DNA of 64,000 nucleotides, from positions 62,001 through 126,000 of the forward strand of contig JAJDAT010000030.1 in the NCBI GenBank assembly GCA_029261715.1, written 5' to 3'. The stretch comes from Nitrospinia bacterium. Lineage in GTDB: Bacteria; Nitrospinota; Nitrospinia; Nitrospinales; JAJDAT01. The translations under genes were made by a program, and so were the position numbers. Below the pieces are notes generated by a model. That model worked only from the letters and a program-made list of their open reading frames with translations, was not told where the DNA came from and did not search any database. Shown piece after piece: positions 37,801-46,093 of this stretch (position 1 is its first letter; each line of letters starts with the position of its first letter).

Positions 37801-38305
37801 GATCACTTGTACTCTTCTTTTCATTTTGAAAAAGCCTTCTGGTAATAGAGTCACTAAACTGATCGCTTTCGACCTTAAAGTTTTCTCGCTTTTGAGTTGG
37901 AAGATCTAAAGCTTCTATCAACTTTCTCAAATTAAAATGAAAATCCACCTCTTTTGTAAAGTCGATGCGGCTTAAAGCATCGAATAACGGGAGTAATTCA
38001 CACTCTTCTTTGAGTAAGGGAATGAGAGAACGTTCACGGCTTAAAGAGTCGGAATGGAGGCTGGCAAAGCTTTCGGCTTGCGCAAAATCTTTAGTTAAAT
38101 AAATAGGTGAAAAAACTACCGCCATTTTTCTCGAAAGCTTGATTCCTTCGTTGATCTTTTTTTGAACGTTATCTCCAGGCGGAATTCTCCAGTCGTCGAA
38201 CCAAACTTTAACGCCATTGTCGCGCAAAGAATCCGCTAGTTTGGTTGCAAAACCTTTATCTTCACTGGCGTAACTTATGAATACATCGTATTGGTAGTTT
38301 CGCAT
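34844..38305 (-). CDS. TIR-NACHT-pentapeptide-WD40 NLR-like protein
   Basis: A 1153-residue multi-domain protein. Residues 1-~135 are a TIR domain (YDVFISYASEDKGFATKLAD, with Glu78 at the position of the TIR NADase glutamate). An unassigned helical/alpha-beta region follows (about 170-290, perhaps nuclease-like). A NACHT/STAND ATPase has Walker A GDLGTGKTT (341-349) and Walker B VVVFFDAFDEM (416-426), then a helical arm. Pentapeptide-like repeats lie at ~763-812, six WD40 units at ~849-1090, and a C-terminal DGRFDANAEGLRHL segment also found in bacterial caspase/WD40 proteins. This is the architecture of bacterial NLR-type defence proteins: ligand sensing by WD40, oligomerisation by NACHT, NAD cleavage by TIR. 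No phage-defence neighbours are present. Confidence 0.9.
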   Translation of the reverse strand: MRNYQYDVFISYASEDKGFATKLADSLRDNGVKVWFDDWRIPPGDNVQKKINEGIKLSRKMAVVFSPIYLTKDFAQAESFASLHSDSLSRERSLIPLLKEECELLPLFDALSRIDFTKEVDFHFNLRKLIEALDLPTQKRENFKVESDQFSDSITRRLFQNEKKSTSDRYFLNEALAYYEAKGFQLEAIFSDVGFQCIEIERTEPGFEFKGMVICQEDWVTLKDVERFLEKKAEILARNARSQWTLLYRQGCDENALERLRENDINSIHYANLLQTLAPLEKYSERLKFNFEKFMVDQWSGKDCYVRPKIKLEGGSENVPALEHFSKWLGNSEGKLLTLLGDLGTGKTTLTRFLSYHMAKSFLEDPVRHPAPIHIPLKVIKKAITLKSVVDAHFESQGFKKFDFEGFNLLAKLGKVVVFFDAFDEMADRVRWEVSCSNFSELSQAAFNGWKSVLTCRSHYFKNSDEEALLTGKSSILAETETVLYERLRKISGANAVYLQKFDEKEILDYLEKAGTGSCQEDWQTIKGIYNLEQLSTQPLLLEMIAKLLRENSLKEKNLNAAGLYKIFTDIWVQREKENERMLEKDVRLELMLHLALKFWTEETDSIHYKETISFINELLSEKKIRVGPEKPDDVAGDMQAASFLNRDDEGNFSFIHKSFSEYFLARKIFRDIQESEYPKNPLKVLDLPILNPKVIFFLSQIDANDELTGLLQKRLQDGYLSNVSENALQVLYWTVRHRLGMEREIDRPDELLNELKNTLPKEMQLQNAQLQGLNFRYAYFDKADFSDAKFQEADLIGSVFEDCNLEGVDLDSAKTQESRGLAGFTSREAGTIDNAINLAPIVQRGHANGVESVVFSPDGAYIVTGGRDGVIRVWRKDDGVLLRELEGHSGWVYSVAFHDGQIASGSDDKTVRVWEAESGRCLKTLEGHSGWVYSVAFHDGQIASGSYDKTVRVWEAESGRCLKTLEGHSGGVSSVAFHDGQIASGSYDNTVRVWEAESGRCLKTLEGHSGGVYSVAFHDGQIASGSYDKTVRVWEAESGRCLKTLEGHLGSARSVSFIPNSDILIVGGYAGRIQIWDLKSYQTIASFYSFDANGWLVLLPDGRFDANAEGLRHLRYTEEVGFKSYKADELVEHFYKPDEIKEVLAKHFPKKT
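35161..35640 (-). repeat. Four 120-bp near-identical WD40 repeats
   Basis: Four head-to-tail copies (35161-35280, 35281-35400, 35401-35520, 35521-35640) differ at only five alignment positions: 35165, 35272/35392 versus 35512/35632, 35336, 35385 and 35584. Each encodes one 40-residue WD40 unit (EGHS...VRVWEAESGRCLKTL). Such identity at DNA level means recent expansion or gene conversion. Four of the five differences change the amino acid, at repeat residues 6, 8, 22 and 24. The length of 120 bp keeps all three frames open, which produces long spurious ORFs on both strands. Confidence 0.97.
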
Positions 38306-38417
38306 GGGATTTCCCGTAGGGTTTTTATTTTTGCATACGAAATATTACGCAATTTCAAGGTAAATTGAAAGGAAAGAATTTTATTGAATCGAGGCGCCCC
38401 TTCGACACAGCTTTGAG

Positions 38418-38660
38418 ACTCCTTTTAAAGAACTAAAATGGGGAGGTCGCATTTCGAGAACCTCAATGTGACATTTTTATTTTTTTGATTTTAGTTATTT
38501 AATTTTATTCAATCGGGGCGACCCTTCGACATGTACTTCGACAGGCTCAGTATAAACTTCGGGTGACAAATATTAGGATTCAGAATGATGCTTCACCTAA
38601 CTTAAAAGTTTGGTTCAGGATGACATGCCATGGGGAAGGCGCAAAATAAGACCAACTTTG
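38418..38660. repeat. Non-coding composite repeat, copy 1
   Basis: Between the NLR-like gene and the efflux genes, a block starting with a stretch reading GGGAGGTCGCATTTCGAGAA (from 38440) is repeated at 38764-38950 with the same order of landmarks: GAGGTCGCATTTCGAG, CTCAATGTGACATTTTT, TTTTAGTTATTTAA, ATCGGGGCGA, CCTTCG, and GGATGACATGC. It also contains CTTCGACAGGCTCAG (38536-38550), a motif frequent in intergenic repeats of many bacterial genomes. Confidence 0.8.
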
Positions 38661-38763
38661 GATTTAAGGTAAACTCTTCAAGACTTAAGGAGCATACTTC
38701 TCTGAAGCATAGATTTCTCGACAAGCTCGAAATGACGTTTGGTAAGGTTGTCACGCTTCGAAA

Positions 38764-38950
38764 ACCTCCTAAGGAACTAAAATAAGGAGGTCGCATTTCG
38801 AGAGCCTCAATGTGACATTTTTTATCTTTTTGCTTTTAGTTATTTAAAAAGGAATTAACTTTATTAAATCGGGGCGAGATCCTTCGCCGATATTAAAATA
38901 TCGCCTCTGGATGACATGCAATGGGAACCGATTAAAACTTAGCCAACTTT
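38764..38950. repeat. Non-coding composite repeat, copy 2
   Basis: Diverged second copy of the 38418-38660 block, with the same landmarks in the same order and orientation but shorter. The stretch AGGAGGTCGCATTTCGAGAG matches copy 1 apart from a few bases. CTCGACAAGCTCG lies just before it at 38717-38729. No coding potential. The whole 738-bp gap 38306-39043 otherwise holds nothing I recognise. Confidence 0.75.
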
Positions 38951-39043
38951 TAATTAACATTCTACGCAAAAAATCTGAAAAAATTGGCTGTCATACTTTA
39001 AGAACCTGAGTATAACCGTTGATTAAGTTAAAGCATTTTAAAC

Positions 39044-40264
39044 TTATTCAACACGTAATGCGTCCATGGGGTCAAGGCGAGAGGCTTTGATCGCGGGGTA
39101 TAATCCAAATAACAATCCTATAGTCAAGCAAACGCCGCAGGATACAAATATCGAAAGTTGACTGAGTATCAACGTCCAGGGACTCCAAGCGGCAAGGGCT
39201 AATACGATTCCAGAGCCGGCGGCGGCGCCAACAATTCCCCCTAAAAAACCGATAACGGCGGCTTCCCACAAAAACTGTTTTACAATATCGCTACGTGTCG
39301 CCCCGACAGCGCGTCGAACGCCAACTTCCCGTGTTCTTTCTTTCACGGATATCAACATAACCGCTAATATTCCTATCCCGCCAACCACTAACGAAATACC
39401 GGCAACGCCGACGGTTAACTTGGTCATGGTTTCGGTCGTTTCCACTTTTACTTTTTCTAATTCTAACTGACTACGCACCGTAAAATCGTCTTCAGAATCG
39501 TCCTGTAATTTATGACGATCTCTCAAAACCTCGCTGATTTTTGGGATAATGCTATCGATATCTTTTCGCGCGACCGCTTGAACATATATTGTATTGATAA
39601 AGGTTTGATTCAATACTCTGCGCAATAAGGATGATATCGGAATCATGATAATATCGTCTTGATCTTCGCCATCAGAGTCCGACCCTTTTTCAACAAAAAC
39701 GCCGATCACCGTAAAAGGAATAAACTCGATGCGAAACGTTTGTCCTATAGGGTTTTCTTCCCCAAATATATTTTCCACCGCCGTTTTTCCCAATACCGCA
39801 ACACGCGCTCCGTTGAGCACGTGATCTTCTGTCATCGGTTCTCCCACTTCCACAGAATATTTGCGAACATCCATAAACTCTGGAGTCGTCCCTGAAACAT
39901 TGGATCGAAATGCGTTTTGCGCGTACTTAATTCGTAACGACTCCGAATGAAATGGAATGGCTCTTTCGACCTCTGGTATTTCTTCAGCCAGCGCAATGGC
40001 GTCTTTGGGTTTTAAAGTCGTCACGTTACCGGTCAATCGCATCTTGCCGCCGCGACGCTTCAATTCTCCTGCGCCAATGGTTATTAAGTTTTCTCCCATC
40101 TGCCGGATAATATCTAAGACTTCTTTTTTCGATCCATTTCCAACCGCAACCATGATGATAACCGCCGCGATTCCGATGACGACTCCTAAAGAAGCTAACG
40201 CTGCTCTTGTTTTACGCGCTCCAAGGGAAACTAACGCGATGTCCAAACCTGGTAAAGTTTTCAT
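39044..40264 (-). CDS. MacB-like ABC transporter permease (second)
   Basis: 406-residue inner-membrane permease of the MacB/FtsX type: an N-terminal membrane segment (LASLGVVIGIAAVIIMVAVGNG), a large periplasmic MacB_PCD domain, and three C-terminal membrane segments with GISLVVGGIGILAVMLISVKERTREVGVRRAVGATR. It lies 9 nt after the first permease gene on the same strand. With the ATPase and adaptor genes it makes a four-gene, MacAB-type export unit of the substrate-to-outside kind. Two separate permease genes rather than one fused MacB is the split form known in many bacteria; here the pair probably forms a heterodimer. Confidence 0.92.
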   Translation of the reverse strand: MKTLPGLDIALVSLGARKTRAALASLGVVIGIAAVIIMVAVGNGSKKEVLDIIRQMGENLITIGAGELKRRGGKMRLTGNVTTLKPKDAIALAEEIPEVERAIPFHSESLRIKYAQNAFRSNVSGTTPEFMDVRKYSVEVGEPMTEDHVLNGARVAVLGKTAVENIFGEENPIGQTFRIEFIPFTVIGVFVEKGSDSDGEDQDDIIMIPISSLLRRVLNQTFINTIYVQAVARKDIDSIIPKISEVLRDRHKLQDDSEDDFTVRSQLELEKVKVETTETMTKLTVGVAGISLVVGGIGILAVMLISVKERTREVGVRRAVGATRSDIVKQFLWEAAVIGFLGGIVGAAAGSGIVLALAAWSPWTLILSQLSIFVSCGVCLTIGLLFGLYPAIKASRLDPMDALRVE

Positions 40265-40273
40265 GATGCTAGA

Positions 40274-41485
40274 TTAAGCCCGGAGAGTTTCATCAGGATT
40301 TAATTGGGAGGCTTTTCTTGCGGGTTGCACGCCAAAAATTAGACCAATGAGTGCGCATAACCCAAATGCGGCGATAAAAGGTTCCCAGGTAACCGTGGCT
40401 GGCAATAAATCCAACTGATTACTTGTTTCAGAAAGGGCAAATCCTAAAAGCGAACCCAGCAAACCTCCCGCCAGGGAAATCAAAACTGCTTCAAATAAAA
40501 ATTGTTGCGCGATATCTAATCGTCTAGCTCCGAAACATCGTCGCACGCCAATTTCTTTGATCCGTTCTCTGATAGATACCAACATGATATTCATGATAAC
40601 GATACCCCCAACAAGGAGCGATACGGTCGAAATCAAAGCCAACATGCGGTTCATCGCCTGCTTTTGTTCGGTAACCCACTGCATGATGCCCGCCGGAGTA
40701 ACATATCGAAAATCATCTGAGGCCAACGAGGACAACCCATGGTTTCTTCTAAGAATTTCCGTTACGGCCTCCATTGTTTCAGGGACGGTTTCAGGAACGT
40801 AGGTGCGAACGCGAATACTATGTAAATGGGTTTGGTTTAATAACCTGGACATGGTTGTTGTTAGCGGAACCAATATCCTATTATCAGGATCGTAGCCACT
40901 CTCGGTAACACCCTTTTCTTTCAATACCCCTATAACTTCAAAAAAAATATCATCGAGTCGGACCATCTTCCCAATTGGATCTTTATCGCCAAATATATTA
41001 CGGATAGGCGTCGCCCCCATAACTGCGACTTTACGTTTCCTTCGTAAGTCGGAATCGTTTAAAAAGCGTCCGTCTTCCATTTCCCAATCTCTTGCAATAA
41101 CCCATTCTGGCGTCACACCATAAGCGCGCGTATCTGTGAATTCTTTTTTGTAGATTGCTTTCAATCTCTTGCGTTGCCGGGGCACGACTATAGAAACCGT
41201 CGGAAGAGCGCGGATATCTTCCGCGTCTTGCAATGTCATCGATTGTGGATCTTCCGCTTTTTTGAAAAATAGACGTCCCGCCCCTGAATACACGGAAAAT
41301 GATTCTGGTCCGAAACCCAAATTAGCGATTCGTTTTAAAACTTTATTTTTTACCCCTTCGCCGACGGCAACAATGACAGTCAGCGAAGCAATGCCAACCA
41401 CGATACCCAGCATCATGAGCGCGGCGTTTACGCGATTTGATCCTATCCCGCGCAAGGCTTGTAAAAAGTTTCTTAACGTTCTCAT
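40274..41485 (-). CDS. MacB-like ABC transporter permease (first)
   Basis: 403-residue paralogue of the neighbouring permease with the same plan: LMMLGIVVGIASLTVIVAVGEG near the N-terminus, a periplasmic domain, and ISTVSLLVGGIVIMNIMLVSIRERIKEIGVRRCFGARR followed by two membrane helices. The start ATG overlaps the ATPase stop by four bases, indicating coupling. The pair is diverged (different periplasmic domains), consistent with a heterodimeric transporter. Confidence 0.92.
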   Translation of the reverse strand: MRTLRNFLQALRGIGSNRVNAALMMLGIVVGIASLTVIVAVGEGVKNKVLKRIANLGFGPESFSVYSGAGRLFFKKAEDPQSMTLQDAEDIRALPTVSIVVPRQRKRLKAIYKKEFTDTRAYGVTPEWVIARDWEMEDGRFLNDSDLRRKRKVAVMGATPIRNIFGDKDPIGKMVRLDDIFFEVIGVLKEKGVTESGYDPDNRILVPLTTTMSRLLNQTHLHSIRVRTYVPETVPETMEAVTEILRRNHGLSSLASDDFRYVTPAGIMQWVTEQKQAMNRMLALISTVSLLVGGIVIMNIMLVSIRERIKEIGVRRCFGARRLDIAQQFLFEAVLISLAGGLLGSLLGFALSETSNQLDLLPATVTWEPFIAAFGLCALIGLIFGVQPARKASQLNPDETLRA

Positions 41486-42162
41486 ACTAGTTCGTCCGAA
41501 TCGATCAATCCGTCCTTCATTCGAATAATTCGATTGCCATGATTAGCCACTTCAGGATCATGGGTCACTAAAATTATCGTATTTCCTTCTTCATTCAATT
41601 CGTCAAAAATTTTCATAATTTCAGCGCTATTGTGAGAATCCAAATTTCCGGTAGGTTCATCCGCCATGATAATTTTAGGACGATTGATTAAAGCGCGCGC
41701 AATAGTGGTTCTTTGTTGCTCGCCGCCGGACATTTGACCTGGAGCGTGATCCATCCGCTTTGCCAACCCTACCCTAGTCAATGATTTGATTACACGATCC
41801 TTAGCGTCTTTTGGAGGTTTTTCGCAATAGATTAAGGGCATCATCACATTATCAAACGCGCTCACTCCAGGGAGTAAGTGAAAAGCTTGAAAAACAAAAC
41901 CTATTTTTTCATTTCGGACTTGTGAAAGGGATCGATCGCTCATTCCTGCAACTTCTTGATCGTCCAATAGATAAGAACCCGTGGTGGGAGCGCCGAGACA
42001 ACCCAATAAAGTCATCAAGGTGCTTTTTCCGGCCCCTGAAGGACCAATAATACTTACGTATTCACCTTCTTCTATATTTAAATCGATCCCTTTAAGAACT
42101 TCCGTCTCAAAAGCCTGATTGCGATAGCTTTTGCGGATCTCCTTCATTTCAATCAGGCTCAT
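41482..42162 (-). CDS. ABC transporter ATP-binding protein (MacB/LolD type)
   Basis: 226-residue ATPase for the two permeases. Walker A GPSGAGKST (40-48), Q-loop FVFQAFHLLPG, signature MSGGEQQRTTIARAL, Walker B IIMADEPTGNLD and a switch His in VTHDPE are all intact. The MacB/LolD/LptB-like group powers export through MacA-type adaptors. A second in-frame ATG six codons in is also possible. It follows the adaptor gene after a 106-nt gap and overlaps the permease gene. Confidence 0.95.
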   Translation of the reverse strand: MSLIEMKEIRKSYRNQAFETEVLKGIDLNIEEGEYVSIIGPSGAGKSTLMTLLGCLGAPTTGSYLLDDQEVAGMSDRSLSQVRNEKIGFVFQAFHLLPGVSAFDNVMMPLIYCEKPPKDAKDRVIKSLTRVGLAKRMDHAPGQMSGGEQQRTTIARALINRPKIIMADEPTGNLDSHNSAEIMKIFDELNEEGNTIILVTHDPEVANHGNRIIRMKDGLIDSDELV

Positions 42163-42268
42163 TGGGGCTTTGGCTTTTTCCTTTTTTGTTTGAGAAGCAA
42201 ATTAAAAAGCGAGGTTCTTCGAGAAACTTTTTAAGGCTCCTCCAGGATGATCTACAAATAAACTTTAA

Positions 42269-43549
42269 CTAGGACCGACGTCTACGTTTCTTCTTATCAG
42301 TTTGCGGCTTAAGGGGAGTTCCTACCATATCCCCCTGTTTTAAACCCGAAACGATCTCAATAAATTTTCCGTCTCTCCATCCAGAAGAAACTTCCATTTC
42401 GCTTAAAGTTCCTCCGCGGTTTACTGTCACCAATTGTTTATCGCCTTTTCGCTTAATCGCCTTTTTAGGAATGGCAAGCGCGCTATCTTTTTTGTCAGTT
42501 ACGATGGATACGTTAGCTGTCATTTCCGGTCGCAGGAGATCAACGCTAGACTTTTCTATCTCTAGAATCGTTTCGTAGTTAACCACGTGATCTTTAATCA
42601 TGGCTTTAGGTCGAATCTCCCTAACGATCCCTTTAAAAAACTTTTTTGCATAACTATCTACCGTAAAAGTAGCTTCTTGATCAACTTTTACTCTGCCGAT
42701 ATCAGTTTCGTCAACGTAAACGGTCACTTCCAATTTATTAAGATCAACCAAAGTTACAAAAGTAGGAGAATTTAAACTCGCGGCGACGGTTTCGCCTTTT
42801 TGAGTAGATATCGACGCAACGGTTCCATTTATTGGAGCCACGACAGTCGCATAAGAAAGCTGAGTTTTCACTTCTTGAAGATCGGCTTTCGCTTTTTGGA
42901 CGTTTGCTTCTCCTAATCTGATATCGTTTTCTAATTGAGCCTCTTTCAATCTGAGAGTTTCTTCAGCCGACCTATAACGCGCTTTAATAACTTTCAGTTT
43001 TTCTTGGCTTTCATCCAGTACCGTAACTGACACGACCCCTTTGTCGCTTAATTCTTGATTCCGTTTAAGCATTTTTTCGGCTAAGCCAATTTGGGCTTCA
43101 ATTTCCTCATATTCTGCTCTAGCTTTATTGATTTCTAAAGGCCCTTCGTTGGCAATTTTTTCCAATCTAGCGCGTTGAGCCGATAACTCGGCCTTCCTTT
43201 GTGCTACACGCGAGTCTAAATCAAAATGTTCAATGACCGCAATCACTTCGCCAGCTTTAACAGAATCTCCTATTTGAACGAACAATTCCTCTAATTGTCC
43301 GGAAATTCTAGAACCAATTTTGACTTCAGCTCCGGTTTTAAGCGTCACGGTACCCGTTGCTGAAACGGTTTGACGTAATTCGCGCAATTCGGCTTTAGTA
43401 AACTTGAAACTCTTTGCCGACGAGGCATGACCCTGGCGATCTCCTCCGCTCACAAATCCCAAAATCGGAGCTAAAAGAGCCGGTTGAAACTTCCAAGCGA
43501 CAGCGGTTCCCGCAATTGCGAAAAATAATATAAGAAAAAGCTTTTTCAT
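42269..43549 (-). CDS. Periplasmic adaptor (MacA/HlyD family)
   Basis: 426-residue membrane-fusion protein. A short N-terminal anchor (LFLILFFAIAGTAVA) is followed by a lipoyl-like half (VKIGSRISGQLEELFVQIGDSVKAGEVIAVIEHF), a long coiled-coil hairpin at about residues 115-215, the second lipoyl half (ATVVAPINGTVASISTQKGETV), and beta-barrel parts. The order lipoyl-coil-lipoyl is the MacA/HlyD arrangement. The basic tail KKKRRRRS is unusual. It is first in a four-gene minus-strand unit; no outer-membrane TolC gene is in the window. Confidence 0.93.
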   Translation of the reverse strand: MKKLFLILFFAIAGTAVAWKFQPALLAPILGFVSGGDRQGHASSAKSFKFTKAELRELRQTVSATGTVTLKTGAEVKIGSRISGQLEELFVQIGDSVKAGEVIAVIEHFDLDSRVAQRKAELSAQRARLEKIANEGPLEINKARAEYEEIEAQIGLAEKMLKRNQELSDKGVVSVTVLDESQEKLKVIKARYRSAEETLRLKEAQLENDIRLGEANVQKAKADLQEVKTQLSYATVVAPINGTVASISTQKGETVAASLNSPTFVTLVDLNKLEVTVYVDETDIGRVKVDQEATFTVDSYAKKFFKGIVREIRPKAMIKDHVVNYETILEIEKSSVDLLRPEMTANVSIVTDKKDSALAIPKKAIKRKGDKQLVTVNRGGTLSEMEVSSGWRDGKFIEIVSGLKQGDMVGTPLKPQTDKKKRRRRS

Positions 43550-43903
43550 ATTCTAAGGACTTAAGAATTTATTTGGATATTTGTTTCCATTTTAACATAT
43601 CGGCTGAATCCTTCCGAACCTGAGTTTTAATGGCGCCTCTAATAATTCGAAATTTTAGCTTAAGGCAGCTCGCTCGCCCTTTGTTTGCAAAGGCGGCTCG
43701 TGGCCAATATTAATTTTTAGAAACCCTCTTAAATAATAATCGCACACAGGAATCTCTAATTATCGGACTTTTCCGACCCCATTCGTCGGTAGAATTTACT
43801 CTAAACATGGTTTCGAATTCTTCAAAGCAAGCTCTAAAATTAATTCAAGAGTTTTATGCTATTTTATTAACAGACAATAGGCGATTAAAAAAACAAACTT
43901 TTT
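43550..43903. other. 354-bp intergenic region between divergent genes
   Basis: Between the adaptor (minus) and the AsmA-like gene (plus). It contains one copy of a dispersed repeat (43636-43711) and otherwise nothing coding. Promoters for both genes are expected here but I cannot point to them. Confidence 0.5.
43636..43711. repeat. Dispersed 76-bp intergenic repeat, copy 1
   Basis: About 70% similar by eye, without gaps, to 54404-54479: both read CTCTAATAATTC, then TTTTNRCTT, GGCARCTCGC, GCCCTT and CTCGTRGCCA at matching distances. Both copies lie between genes near operon edges. Family unknown. Confidence 0.6.
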
Positions 43904-44875
43904 ATGAGAAAACTTTCCCTCCAAATAAAAAAAACCATTCAAACCTCGTTTTTTCTTTATCTCGTTAGCGTTTCCTCAATTTGTTCCGCCGCCTCTTTCC
44001 AAGACAATCTATTTCGAGAAATGGTTTCTCTAACTCTTTCCCAAATAACAAAAACTCAAGTTAGATTTCAAAGTTTTGACGCAACTTTTTCTCCAAAAAT
44101 AAGATTCAAACTTGGGGAAGTTGAATTTAAAAAAAAGGATAAAATTCTACTCTCAGCTAAAACTCTATGGTTAGAACCTTCGCCAATGTTTTTATTATCT
44201 TGGAGAAAAACGCCAAGTTCAAAAGCATTTATGAATTTTAGTTTAGAAGGAGGAAAAACTGAAAAAATCGATATCAGGAAGGCTCAAGGGACTCTGCGAG
44301 CTAACGCTGAAACATTAACGCTTGAGTCAACCCAAATTCTACCTCAGAAAGGTGAAATACTACTATCAGGAGATTATCAAAAAAGCTTAAAGGCTTTTAA
44401 TGGGACAATTACAACTAAACAATTTGCGCTAAATTCATTCAAAGGAGTCGGCATATCAGGTTCCGTCGACTTAAACGCAAACATCCAGGGTTATGTCAGT
44501 CAAGAAAGAAAGATTATTCCAATGAATGGTAACGGAAAAATACTTGCCACAAATGGAAAAATAAAAAACCCATCCATTACTAAACTTTTAGCAAAAACGT
44601 TGAAACTCAGCAATCAAAACAGTCCTATCTATCCTAGTTGGAATTTCAAAATCATTTCCGGAAATTTCAATATCAATCGTGGCGTCATGCAAGCAAAAGA
44701 ATTAAAGCTTCATGGCAATCCGATGAATGTTGCAGGTGGAGGAATAATAAACTTTATGGCTCAAAGTTTTAATCTTAAGTTTCAAACAGAAGAAAAACGC
44801 CGCGAGCATTATAAAAATAGTTTTGATCTAAGAGGAACGTTTAAAAAGCCTCAGATATACCGCAAAGTCAATTAA
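43904..44875 (+). CDS. AsmA-like exported protein
   Basis: 323-residue protein with a signal-type N-terminus (TSFFLYLVSVSSICSAASF) and a beta-rich body. The C-terminal half resembles AsmA_2 domains: GEILLSGDY, GSVDLNANIQGYVSQ, MNGNGKILATNGKIKNPSITKL, ELKLHGNPMNVAGGGIINFMAQSFNLKF and a final FDLRGTFKKPQIYRKV. AsmA-family proteins bridge the periplasm and are implicated in lipid transfer to the outer membrane. This one is short compared with classical AsmA and lacks the usual N-terminal transmembrane-plus-chorein length. It stands alone. Confidence 0.75.
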   Translation: MRKLSLQIKKTIQTSFFLYLVSVSSICSAASFQDNLFREMVSLTLSQITKTQVRFQSFDATFSPKIRFKLGEVEFKKKDKILLSAKTLWLEPSPMFLLSWRKTPSSKAFMNFSLEGGKTEKIDIRKAQGTLRANAETLTLESTQILPQKGEILLSGDYQKSLKAFNGTITTKQFALNSFKGVGISGSVDLNANIQGYVSQERKIIPMNGNGKILATNGKIKNPSITKLLAKTLKLSNQNSPIYPSWNFKIISGNFNINRGVMQAKELKLHGNPMNVAGGGIINFMAQSFNLKFQTEEKRREHYKNSFDLRGTFKKPQIYRKVN

Positions 44876-45104
44876 ATATCTTAAAATCATTCCTTTCAGA
44901 CCTATCCAATACTTATTATAATTTTTTTGAGGTCTAGAAAAAATAGTCTGACTTGACAATAAAAACTATACCTATAATATCATAATATATCCAATTTACT
45001 ATTTTTGAATCATTAGGAAAGCTCCATCAATTTAATTTTGCTCACCAAAAAAAATAACGACATTAAAACTAAATAGAAGTTTCATCATTTTTTAAGGGCT
45101 CCCC

Positions 45105-46067
45105 ATGGATAGTGAAAAAATAGACCTCTCCTCAATGAAGATTCTACTTGTTGACGATATTCCAGCAAATTTGAATGTCCTAGTGGAAACTCTTAAAAAT
45201 GAAGGGTACAACCTATCGTTTGCCACTAGCGGAGAAATCGCGCTAACCACTGTCGGAAAATTCCAGCCTGACCTTATTCTTTTGGACATTATGATGCCTG
45301 GAATTGATGGGTTCGAAACTTGCCAACGGCTAAAACAAAACAACGAAACCAAGCACATTCCCATTATTTTTATCACCGCCAAAGCCGATACCGAAGACAT
45401 TGTTAAAGGGTTTACATTTGGAGGGATAGATTACATCACAAAACCTTTTAGACAGGATGAAGTCTTAGCGCGAGTAAGAACTCATTTGGCTCTACAAAAA
45501 ACTCTAAGAGACAAAGACGAGTTAATAGAGGAACTCAAAGACACACAAGAGATATTAGAAAATTCAGCAAGAATAGATTTACTAACCGGACTTTATAACA
45601 GAAAAGATCTGGAAGAAAAGTTGGACCAGGAAAAACTTCGGAGCGAGCTAAATGACACAACGTTTTCAGTCGCTTTAGCGGGTATTGATAGTTTTAGCGA
45701 TATTAATGGCGAATTTGGTGAATACGTTGGGAACCATGTCTTGATTAGCATCGCGGCGATCCTTTCGGAAAGCATTCGGCAACAAGATTTTGTCGGCCGA
45801 TGGACAGGGTCTCATTTTTTAATCATCCTCCCACAAACAGATCTGCAAGACTCCCAAAATATCGTCGAAAATTTACGCGCAAAAATGGAAAATGAAAAAC
45901 TCGACTTTGACGGAAAAGATATTCCTTTTACTTTAAGCTTTGGCCTTGCTGAATTTAAAAAAGGGATTGAATTATATCGTTTTTTAAAACAAATAGAAGA
46001 CGAGTTACGCTCGTCCAAAAAGAATGCTAAAAATCAAGTCGTTATAGTGGAATCCCCTACAGTTTAA
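45105..46067 (+). CDS. Response regulator with degenerate GGDEF domain
   Basis: 320-residue two-domain protein. The receiver domain has LLVDDIPANLNVL, phospho-acceptor Asp61 in LILLDIMMPGIDGFE, and FITAKADTED with the conserved lysine in YITKPFRQDEV. A coiled coil links it to a GGDEF-like domain that begins DLLTGLYNRKDLEEKL. The signature position reads WTGSHFLII in place of GG[DE]EF, so diguanylate cyclase activity is probably lost, though the domain may still bind GTP or c-di-GMP. A good ribosome site (AAGGGCTCC) precedes the ATG. cheR follows 26 nt later. Confidence 0.9.
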   Translation: MDSEKIDLSSMKILLVDDIPANLNVLVETLKNEGYNLSFATSGEIALTTVGKFQPDLILLDIMMPGIDGFETCQRLKQNNETKHIPIIFITAKADTEDIVKGFTFGGIDYITKPFRQDEVLARVRTHLALQKTLRDKDELIEELKDTQEILENSARIDLLTGLYNRKDLEEKLDQEKLRSELNDTTFSVALAGIDSFSDINGEFGEYVGNHVLISIAAILSESIRQQDFVGRWTGSHFLIILPQTDLQDSQNIVENLRAKMENEKLDFDGKDIPFTLSFGLAEFKKGIELYRFLKQIEDELRSSKKNAKNQVVIVESPTV

Positions 46068-46093
46068 ACGCAATCCCCCAGAGGAATTTCATC

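Noticed and set aside
38602-38796. 64-codon minus-strand ORF in the composite repeat
   Set aside because: Its translation (VISSLSRNL-type) is the usual by-product of CTTCGACAGGCTCAG-like intergenic repeats, with no coding character.
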